From Desulfomonile tiedjei (GTDB lineage Bacteria; Desulfobacterota; Desulfomonilia; Desulfomonilales; Desulfomonilaceae), in contig JACRDE010000646.1 in NCBI GenBank assembly GCA_016212935.1, positions 1-33,044 on the forward strand: a stretch of 33,044 nucleotides of DNA, in the 5' to 3' direction. Each line of letters starts with the position of its first letter. Position 1 is the first letter of the stretch. The notes below the pieces were generated by a model. That model ran no database searches and had not been told where the DNA came from. It worked only from the letters and a program-made list of their open reading frames with translations. Both the position numbers and the translations under genes were made by a program. Of the stretch, positions 19,265-26,812 are shown one piece after another.

Positions 19265-19300
19265 ACGTGACTAATTATTCGATTTTACATTGTTTGTCAA
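19265..19300 (-). promoter_or_regulatory. Predicted sigma70-type promoter immediately upstream of the histidine kinase gene
   Basis: Minus strand TTGACA (19300-19295), -10 region AATAATTA, then GTCACGT and ATG at 19264. In-frame TAG just upstream; no SD. Confidence 0.5.
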
Positions 19301-19457
19301 GAAATTAGACGAACAAAAGGAATTTAGAATTGAGCAGCGTCGGGCTTGAATTCGGACATGACGATCGACGGCTTGGCCCGTTGCAGACGACGAGGCTACC
19401 GCTTCTTTGGAATGCTACTGTTGGATGAGTTCAGGATCTCCAGCATGCTCAAAAGTA

Positions 19458-19865
19458 TCAACGGGTTGCCAATGCTCGCCGGAGTTCCCCGAGGATCTGG
19501 GGCCTGAGTTCAGCCACTTCCTCCCGCCAGACTTCCACTTTCTCCAAGGCTTCCTCTTCCCAGGGGAGTCTATCTTCTTCGTTCTTGCATCGAATGTATT
19601 CTTCCAGATCGGGGGGCACTGGCGGTGTCAACGCTCTGCTGAATTTTTCCAGTATTCCTTTTACAAGCTTGTTTCGTTGTTGAACCTGTTTCTTGGTGAG
19701 TGTGAGCGGCTCTGTAGGCAAATCCTTGGGTATAAGTCCCAATCTTTCAATTTCCCACCCGTTCTTCTTCGCTATGGCCACCATTGCCTTGACCCGATCA
19801 TATGGAGCAGCAGCGCCCCGGGTGCCTGAATCGGTGTCCCGACAAATTGATTCTCCTTTGACCAT
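19458..19865 (-). CDS. Hypothetical 135-aa charged protein
   Basis: Plausible amino acid composition (KKNGWEIERLGLIPKDLPTEPLTLTKKQVQQRNKLVKGILEKF) and no larger competing ORF. Confidence 0.55.
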   Translation of the reverse strand: MVKGESICRDTDSGTRGAAAPYDRVKAMVAIAKKNGWEIERLGLIPKDLPTEPLTLTKKQVQQRNKLVKGILEKFSRALTPPVPPDLEEYIRCKNEEDRLPWEEEALEKVEVWREEVAELRPQILGELRRALATR

Positions 19866-20077
19866 GAATCCACCCCCGGTGTCATCAACAGAACATAAAA
19901 CATAACAACAAAGTCCGAATACAAACAGAATACTGCCGTCATCATCGGTGGTTACGGCTAATAAGCAGCTATAACGAGCTCGTCTATAGTGCGGAATCGA
20001 GGCCGTGTCAAGGATTTTTCTGTATAACTAATCGAATTGTTTAAAAAACGGCTACAGGTTCTCGGGAATTAATTGCG

Positions 20078-20108
20078 TCCTAGAAAAATGGTCGGATTTT
20101 TCCCAGGA
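20078..20108 (+). other. Stem-loop upstream of the metY-like gene
   Basis: TCCT-A-GAAAAAT / ATTTTTC-CC-AGGA with GGTCGG loop; 11 paired positions interrupted by small bulges. Confidence 0.4.
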
Positions 20109-20181
20109 ACTCATTGCATAGTGCAGAGGATTGATGTACTTCAATTATCTGTGATACTTTTAGTTCCAAGGAGGCCCTCAA

Positions 20182-21474
20182 TTGAACTCTTCTAAAAAGA
20201 CATACAAATTTGATACCTTAGCAGTGCACGGCGGACAGGAGCCAGACCCCGGGACCTTGGCACGGGGAGTTCCAATTCACCGGACCTCTTCATTTATTTT
20301 CAGAGACGCCAAGCACGCTGCCGACCTCTTCGCCTTAAAGGAACTCGGATATATATACACACGGTTGACCAATCCGACCTCCGACATTCTGGAGAAACGT
20401 ATGGCAGCCTTGGATAACGGCGTGGGAGCCCTCGCCGTAGCGTCAGGCACATCTGCGATCTTTTACTCGCTCGTCAACATAATGGAATCCGGTGAAGAAA
20501 TCGTATCAGCGTCGAACCTGTATGGCGGCACATACACGATGTTCAACGACATACTGCCCCGGTTCGGGATCACGGTCCGTTTTGTCGATTACCGCAACCA
20601 CCAGCAGATGCGCGACGCAATAAATTCCAAGACACGCGCGATCTTCATCGAGACCATAGGCAATCCCAGACTGGGTGTGCCCGACTTTGACCGGATCGCC
20701 GATATCGCAAGGGACGCGCGCGTTCCCCTGATTGTGGATTCTACCTTTACCACGCCTTACATATTCCGTCCCCTTGAACACGGAGCGGACGTGGTAATTC
20801 ATTCTCTGACCAAGTGGATCGGCGGGCATGGGACCGGAATTGGCGGAGTCGTGATAGATGCCGGAAAATTCGACTGGTCAGATCCAAGATTCCGGCTGTT
20901 CACCGAGCCGGAGAAGTCGTACGCAGGGGTGCGCTTCGGCAGCGACCTGGGAGACCTCCAGCCGATGGCTTTCATAATCAGGATGCGAACGGTTCCACTG
21001 CGAAATCTCGGAGCTTGCATAAGCCCTGACAACTCCTGGATTTTCCTGCAGGGGTTGGAGACTCTGTTCTTGAGAATGGAACGACACTGCTCCAATGCCC
21101 TTGCAGTAGCAAAGTTTCTCCAGGAGGACTCAAGAGTGGAATGGGTTCGATATCCTGGTCTGGAGGGCGATCCTTCCTACGAGATGACCCAGAAATACTT
21201 TTTCAAAGGGCTAGCGGGCGGCGTAGTGGTCTTCGGTCCCAAAGGGGGGCCTTCCGCAGCAGAGGCTTTCATAGACCGGCTGAAACTTTTCTCCCATCTT
21301 GCCAATGTGGGAGATGCAAAAAGTCTCGCAATACACCCTGCAAGCACGACTCATTCCCAACTTTCGGCGGAGCAGCAATCAGCCGGGGGCTTGTCCCCGG
21401 ACCTCGTCAGACTTTCCGTAGGAATCGAGGACGCTGCTGACATCATTGAGGATCTGGATCAAGCCCTCGGCTAG
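20182..21474 (+). CDS. metY: O-acetylhomoserine aminocarboxypropyltransferase / Cys-Met metabolism PLP-dependent enzyme
   Basis: 430 aa; TLAVHGGQEPDPGTLARGVPIHRTSSFIF, YTRLTNPTSDILEKRMAALDNGVGALAVASGTSAI, VIHSLTKWIGGHG (PLP lysine), NVGDAKSLAIHPASTTHSQLS. TTG start with AAGGAGG SD. Confidence 0.93.
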   Translation: MNSSKKTYKFDTLAVHGGQEPDPGTLARGVPIHRTSSFIFRDAKHAADLFALKELGYIYTRLTNPTSDILEKRMAALDNGVGALAVASGTSAIFYSLVNIMESGEEIVSASNLYGGTYTMFNDILPRFGITVRFVDYRNHQQMRDAINSKTRAIFIETIGNPRLGVPDFDRIADIARDARVPLIVDSTFTTPYIFRPLEHGADVVIHSLTKWIGGHGTGIGGVVIDAGKFDWSDPRFRLFTEPEKSYAGVRFGSDLGDLQPMAFIIRMRTVPLRNLGACISPDNSWIFLQGLETLFLRMERHCSNALAVAKFLQEDSRVEWVRYPGLEGDPSYEMTQKYFFKGLAGGVVVFGPKGGPSAAEAFIDRLKLFSHLANVGDAKSLAIHPASTTHSQLSAEQQSAGGLSPDLVRLSVGIEDAADIIEDLDQALG

Positions 21475-21813
21475 TCAATCATGTTCGTGCTCGTGCCTGT
21501 GCAATCCGCAGTGTCCGTGGGAATGCTCATGCTCATGATCGTGTTGTTCGTCGCCGTGGGAATGCTCATGGCTGTGGCTATGGTTGTGCATCCCGCCGGA
21601 CGGCTGCACACTCCCCCCGAGCATGGAAAGCGCTTGCTCGAATTCCTGGTTGGCCTGTTCCACAAACCCCACACCTAGCCGTATCCTGTCCGCTATGTCC
21701 GAACGGCCCAGGGTTTCGAGCAGCCCGGCAACCTCGAGATATCCTTTAAGGTGCTCAAGGTTGTGACCTATCCAATGAGATAAACGAACTTTGCTTTTTT
21801 CAAGGTCGTCCAT
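21475..21813 (-). CDS. Small protein with His-rich (putative metal-binding) C-terminal tail
   Basis: MDDLEKSKVRLSHWIGHNLEHLKGYLEVAGLLETLGRSDIADRIRLGVGFVEQANQEFEQAL then HNHSHSHEHSHGDEQHDHEHEHSHGHCGLHRHEHEHD (16 His in 37 residues). The ORF extends to 21873. Confidence 0.75.
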   Translation of the reverse strand: MDDLEKSKVRLSHWIGHNLEHLKGYLEVAGLLETLGRSDIADRIRLGVGFVEQANQEFEQALSMLGGSVQPSGGMHNHSHSHEHSHGDEQHDHEHEHSHGHCGLHRHEHEHD

Positions 21814-22184
21814 TGTCCGTATTTCCTTTCGATTTTTGAAAAAAAACGCTTGTACGGATGGGCTTTCCAACAACTAATGCCACGTTTTTGTACAATTATC
21901 AGTTTCTCGAGGGATGGCGGGCACGGAGAGCCTTTCTCAAAACCATCTAGGCTTAGAGAAACGTGCCACGAAAGTTTTCGTTCCCAGGCTCAGCCTCGGA
22001 ACCCACATCTTCCGGACTCTTCCCGGAAATGCCGGTTATTTAGGCATGATAATGGAGGCAGCGCCCGGGAACAACAAATCCTGAATAACGTAGCACGATT
22101 CCGAGTAAAAAGACAGTTTTGAGACAGTCTCCGGAGGCCCGCCCCCACCAAATGTAGTGGGGTCGGCGTGCGCATTGGTACGGA

Positions 22185-22210
22185 TGCGTAATCAAAGAAC
22201 CAAAATCGGG
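22185..22210 (+). repeat. Diverged half-copy of the 15158-15231 inverted-repeat arm
   Basis: TGCGTAATCAAAGAACCAAAATCGGG vs TGCGCAGTCAAAGAAGTAAAATCGGG (15156-15181): 22/26 identical, both intergenic. Confidence 0.55.
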
Positions 22211-22293
22211 CCCCTCTTGTCTGCAACAAAGATTGCGCAAATTCTTAATGCATTGAACGAGGACTGCTGTCATGCCCCGAAACGCTCTTGACT

Positions 22294-23133
22294 TCAACGC
22301 CCCTGGTCAGACACCATCCTGACGAAATTCCCGAGCATGATTCTTCCTTCGCTGCATTCGTTTCCCGGCGATCTTCCCGATCTTTCAGGATGGAAAGCCA
22401 TTCCGTATACGATCATTCCCGGAATCCTGATGAGTTGAGCTTCCGACATTCGGCTCCGGGCAAGATTCACAAAGGGCTCAGGAACGGTCTTGACCTCTTC
22501 GTGATGACTCTCCACAACTCGAAACCTTCCGGGATGAGTCGCCACACCGGAGAAAATTGGATCCGAGCCGAGAGTCTCCAGGTCAAAAATTCCTTTCTCC
22601 GCGATCGCTTGCTTTGGGTATTTTTCAGGGAACACCCCTACCAGTCTGGAATCTATGAAATCTACAGTCCCACCGAAAACCATGGCAAGAAACTGGTGAC
22701 CTCCGCAAATTCCCAGAACCGGAATGCGTTCCTCTAAAATCAGCTTCTTGAGCACGTTTTTCGCGGCATTCAGTCTGACCCCGTCATCGTCACGGTACAT
22801 ATGCCACGGGGTGTTCTGTGGACTGAGCAATATAAAGTCCGGACGCCGTTCCTTCGCCAACTCTGCTGTAAGTCCCTGATAATGAACGTAATAAAGCTTC
22901 GTGCGTATGTGCCTGGCGGCTGGGGCCTCGTCCTGGAGTCGTTGAGTAAACGTCTTGACCAATTCCTCGTAACGTCCGGGTTCGGGACCTTTGAGTTCAA
23001 GGTCGACTAATAGTCCATTCACGATTTTCTCTCTGGGATAAAGAAAAAACGATATTGAAACAAGCGCAATCAGAACGCACGCGAGAGCAATCAGACTCGC
23101 TTTCCGGGAGAACGATGATTTTGATCCTTTCAT
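22294..23133 (-). CDS. Membrane-anchored class I glutamine amidotransferase-like protein
   Basis: N-terminal TM (ASLIALACVLIALVSISFFLY); nucleophile elbow VLGICGGHQFLAMVFGG; HPE motif near the C-terminus (YGMAFHPERSGR). Confidence 0.82.
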   Translation of the reverse strand: MKGSKSSFSRKASLIALACVLIALVSISFFLYPREKIVNGLLVDLELKGPEPGRYEELVKTFTQRLQDEAPAARHIRTKLYYVHYQGLTAELAKERRPDFILLSPQNTPWHMYRDDDGVRLNAAKNVLKKLILEERIPVLGICGGHQFLAMVFGGTVDFIDSRLVGVFPEKYPKQAIAEKGIFDLETLGSDPIFSGVATHPGRFRVVESHHEEVKTVPEPFVNLARSRMSEAQLIRIPGMIVYGMAFHPERSGRSPGNECSEGRIMLGNFVRMVSDQGR

Positions 23134-23415
23134 GCGGTACCGTTCATGAGATCGGCAGAGCTGCTATCCCAGCCAGGAACGCTGTTCGCCGCGTTTGAGT
23201 CCGCCTCTCTGGAAATCTGTGCCGACGATCACTGGCACGTTTTTCCAAGAACGGTCCTGGCATCAATGGACTTTCGAGCAAGTAATAGTTGAGGATCGCA
23301 GAGATCGCCTTTCGGGAAAGTCTCCTTAGCTACGAAAGGCACGGCATGACTATGCCTCGGAATGAGACAGACTTCCCTGAATGGTACCTTTGTGAGCGGA
23401 CCTTCCCTCAGACAC

Positions 23416-23844
23416 CTATTCAGGCTGGCCCCATTGAGGTTGCCCCCATTGACCGTTCCCTTGGGGAACTCCCCACTGCGAATATGGTCTCCTGAGGAAA
23501 ACATTGTAAGAGTCCCCGGTAATGTCTTTGAAAAGGCCTCTTATAGAGCCATCGACATAAAGGTACCCGTGAAATGTGTTGCCTTCTTTTTCGCCAAAGA
23601 TGCTGTTTCCGCGGATCTTCCCGATTATGTCGAATTTTGCTTTCCCTAAGAAATTGCCGCCTTCGACGATTCCATAAATATTTTCACCCTCTTGGCGCAT
23701 AATGGTAACAGTGCCTTCCGCGCCAAAAATTGGTCCCTTGGCGTTTCCGACCCACTGGCCGCGAATGTCGTATCCGGCGGCAAACACAGCGGAGACAGCC
23801 AGAACCTGCACCACAACCAAAGCAAAGAATACGCGTCTTTTCAT
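23416..23844 (-). CDS. Secreted protein of unknown function with Gln/Gly/Pro/Trp repeat C-terminus
   Basis: Signal peptide MKRRVFFALVVVQVLAVSAVFAAG; C-terminus QWGVPQGNGQWGQPQWGQPE. Confidence 0.65.
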   Translation of the reverse strand: MKRRVFFALVVVQVLAVSAVFAAGYDIRGQWVGNAKGPIFGAEGTVTIMRQEGENIYGIVEGGNFLGKAKFDIIGKIRGNSIFGEKEGNTFHGYLYVDGSIRGLFKDITGDSYNVFLRRPYSQWGVPQGNGQWGQPQWGQPE

Positions 23845-23881
23845 GTTCCTATATTTAGCATATTATAGTGGTAAAATACAG

Positions 23882-24970
23882 TTAATTATCAGCTTTTGGA
23901 GATGAACTACCGTCAATCTTGCAGTTATTGTTATGGGCTCTTTCCGATGCTTCTCTCTCCAACACAGAGAGGTTCTTTTTCTCTCCCATCGCAATCAAAG
24001 TGTCATCGGCGTCCATGACGGTGTACGGTCCGGGATTGAAAACCATCTGTCCATCCTTCTTTTTGATGGCGATAATTATGAGGTTAAGTCCTTTCCGAAT
24101 ATCCGTGTCCACAAGTCTCTTTCCAGAGTAGCATGAATTCTCATGAAGTCCCACTTCCTCGATTTCTATGTCGTACTGTTTGTGGTCCATGGCCACTTCC
24201 AGGAAGTTCATCACCGCAGGCTTGAGAATGCTCATTACTAGACGCATGCCTCCGATTTTGTACGGACTTATGACTCTGTTGGCGCCAGCGCGGACAAGTT
24301 TCTTTGCTGCTGCTTCCTCGCCTGCTCTCGCGATTATTTCCAAATCCTGGTTCAGCTCACGAGCGGTGAGCACAGCGTAAACGTTGGCCGCATCAGAATC
24401 GAGCACTGACACGAATCCTTTAGCATTTCTTATACCTGCTGCCAGCAGTACTTCTTCCTCTGTGGCGTCGCCTGGAGAGAGGTAATATCCTATCTGCATT
24501 ATCTTGTCCTGAGTATCCTGCTTGGTCTCCACGACGACGAAAGGAATTTGCCGGGCATGCAGCTCGTCACAAATGAAAGAGCCCATACGACCGAATCCGC
24601 ATATGATGAAATGATCCTTCAGTTTCTCTATTGCCTTCATTGACCGCCGCCTTGTAAGTATCTTTGTGAGTTCCCCTTCAATGATCATTTGGCTTCCGGT
24701 GACTATGGCATACGCGACAACACCTACCCCGGAAAATATTATGAAGAGCGTGAATATTCTTCCGTAAAAGGTTGGATCATGGACCTCTTTGAAGCCAATG
24801 CCAGTGATGGTTATGACGGTCATGTAAAAGCCGTCCAGATAGGACCACCCTTCAATGAATCTGTAGCCCAACGTTCCAATGGTGAGGATCAGGGCTATTC
24901 CCGTCAGGGCCTTGACCAGAGCATGATGGTAACTGAATAATCCGTCGCTTTTTAGGGTCTTTGACGACAT
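23882..24970 (-). CDS. Ion channel with TrkA-N (RCK) and TrkA-C domains, Kch-like K+ channel
   Basis: Two-TM pore module with filter-like TITGIGFKEV; HFIICGFGRMGSFICDELHARQIPFVVVETKQD RCK domain; C-terminal TrkA-C. Confidence 0.9.
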   Translation of the reverse strand: MSSKTLKSDGLFSYHHALVKALTGIALILTIGTLGYRFIEGWSYLDGFYMTVITITGIGFKEVHDPTFYGRIFTLFIIFSGVGVVAYAIVTGSQMIIEGELTKILTRRRSMKAIEKLKDHFIICGFGRMGSFICDELHARQIPFVVVETKQDTQDKIMQIGYYLSPGDATEEEVLLAAGIRNAKGFVSVLDSDAANVYAVLTARELNQDLEIIARAGEEAAAKKLVRAGANRVISPYKIGGMRLVMSILKPAVMNFLEVAMDHKQYDIEIEEVGLHENSCYSGKRLVDTDIRKGLNLIIIAIKKKDGQMVFNPGPYTVMDADDTLIAMGEKKNLSVLEREASERAHNNNCKIDGSSSPKADN

Positions 24971-25098
24971 GGTTTCGTCCCGTCAGACTGATGAGACTTG
25001 CCGGAAGCAGCAGTTAGCGATGTTGCTTTCTTGACTGCTCATCGGCATGAAATTCATCGAACCAGCCTTGCTGAAATCGCTCCTGCGAATCCGGGGTT

Positions 25099-25620
25099 TT
25101 ATTCCAGCACGTACAGGCAGCCGTGGCACCGGTCATGCTCATTACAATCAAGGCCGTAGCCAACTATAAATCCGTCCTGGATCCTGAAGCCGCAATAGTC
25201 CACCTCAACATGTTTTTCCCGCCTTCCGGTCTTGTCCAGCAGCGCCGCTGTTTCAATGCTTTTCGGGCCTTGCTGCTCAATTCGCTTGCGATATTCACTC
25301 AGAGTGAGTCCGGAATCAACTATATCATCCACAAGAATCACGTTCCTGCCTTCCACCGAAATACCCACGTCCAAGAGTATGTCCAGCTTTCCACTGGTCA
25401 CAGTCCCGTCCTTGTACGAGGAAATCCTTACAAAATCCACCTGGCAATCGACATTGATATTTCTGACCAGGTCGGCCATGAACATGAAAGACCCTTTCAG
25501 TATTCCTATCAGCAGGAGATTGCCGTTCGGATATTTCTGGGATATCTGCCGCCCGATTTCAGCCACCCTGGCTGATATTGTTGCTGCGTCAAACAGCACT
25601 CTTTTGTTCAGAGATTGCAT
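25099..25620 (-). CDS. hpt: Hypoxanthine phosphoribosyltransferase
   Basis: LLIGILKGSFMFMADLVR, VDFVRISSYKDGTVTSG, VILVDDIVDSGLTL (PRPP motif), VGYGLD. ORF extends to 25656; Met at 25620 begins the domain. Confidence 0.93.
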   Translation of the reverse strand: MQSLNKRVLFDAATISARVAEIGRQISQKYPNGNLLLIGILKGSFMFMADLVRNINVDCQVDFVRISSYKDGTVTSGKLDILLDVGISVEGRNVILVDDIVDSGLTLSEYRKRIEQQGPKSIETAALLDKTGRREKHVEVDYCGFRIQDGFIVGYGLDCNEHDRCHGCLYVLE

Positions 25621-25756
25621 CGTTGACTCCTTCGGCTTTTGCTCCAATCCGCACAAAAGGATGGTCGTAGTCCGAGCGCCAGGAATTCTTGGGACCGTCT
25701 TCAGCGGATAAGTCCTGTTCGAAATCGCTCAACGCGTATCACTGCTCAATAATATA

Positions 25757-26812
25757 TCACCATCGGCTCTTCGCGCTGAAATTCAAATCGTCAGAGAGGC
25801 CGGCAGAAAGCAGGTGTTCGGCCCGGGCAGCTATCATGGCTCCATTGTCAGTACACAATGAAATGGCAGGGAATACAGCTTCTATCCCTTTACGTAGGCC
25901 TTCTTCAATCATCCTTTCCCGAAGAGCCGTGTTAGCCGCCACTCCTCCACAGACTATCAGTTTTTCGGATTTGTGCATTTCTGCCGCCCTCAGCCCTTTT
26001 GTGGTCAGTACATCCGTGACGGCGTCCTGAAATGCCGCGGATATGAGTTTGACCCCTTCGTGAACACATTCACCCGCGCTGGGTATTGAAAGAGCGTGAA
26101 AGCTGCCTGGCGCGTCATTCAACCTTGACCGGCCGAAAAATTCCTCAGCCTGTCTCAGCACCGCCGTCTTGAGTCCCGAGAAAGAAAAATCCAGACTGTC
26201 CTTTTCCATAAGGGCCCTGGGAAACCGCAAATCGCCAGGATCAACCCCCTTGGCGTGACGCTCGATGACCACTCCGCCAGGGTAGCCCAGGCCGAGCAAC
26301 TTGGCTACTTTGTCGAAAGCTTCGCCTGCTGCGTCGTCTCGGGTGCGCCCTATCAGCTGGATCTCCATGGGGCTCTCGACGTGATAAAGACTCGTGTGGC
26401 CACCGGAGACCACAAGCCCAACGAAAGGAAAGTGTATGTCATCACGTTCCAGGAACACGGCAAACAGATGCCCGTGCAGGTGATTCACTCCGCACAGCGG
26501 TTTTCCCAAAGCCAAAGCCATTCCTTTGGCAGCGCTTATGCCGACGAGCAACGAACCGATCAAGCCGGGTCCGCGGGTAACACCTATACCACCGAGCTGT
26601 TCCGGTTCTACTCCTGCCCCGGACAGGGCCTCACGGATGACGAATGAGATCGCCTCCACGTGTTTCCTGGAAGCCAGCTCAGGTACCACTCCGCCGTATT
26701 CCTTGTGGACATCGATTTGCGACAGGACAACGTCCGACAAGATACGCCTGCCGTCCTCGATCACAGCGGCTGCCGTTTCATCGCATGAAGTCTCGATTCC
26801 CAGCACGAGCAT
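25757..26812 (-). CDS. tsaD: tRNA N6-adenosine threonylcarbamoyltransferase TsaD
   Basis: MLVLGIETSCDETAAAVIEDG, HLHGHLFAVFLE, VSGGHTSLYHV, GGVAANTALRERM, CTDNGAMIAARAEHLL. Start codon shares one base with the upstream stop (TGATG). Confidence 0.97.
   Translation of the reverse strand: MLVLGIETSCDETAAAVIEDGRRILSDVVLSQIDVHKEYGGVVPELASRKHVEAISFVIREALSGAGVEPEQLGGIGVTRGPGLIGSLLVGISAAKGMALALGKPLCGVNHLHGHLFAVFLERDDIHFPFVGLVVSGGHTSLYHVESPMEIQLIGRTRDDAAGEAFDKVAKLLGLGYPGGVVIERHAKGVDPGDLRFPRALMEKDSLDFSFSGLKTAVLRQAEEFFGRSRLNDAPGSFHALSIPSAGECVHEGVKLISAAFQDAVTDVLTTKGLRAAEMHKSEKLIVCGGVAANTALRERMIEEGLRKGIEAVFPAISLCTDNGAMIAARAEHLLSAGLSDDLNFSAKSRW

Noticed and set aside
23229-23504. Minus ORF with pentapeptide-like GGNLNGASLN
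   Set aside because: It is the alternate frame of the QWGQP repeat at the end of the 142-aa secreted protein; coincidental.
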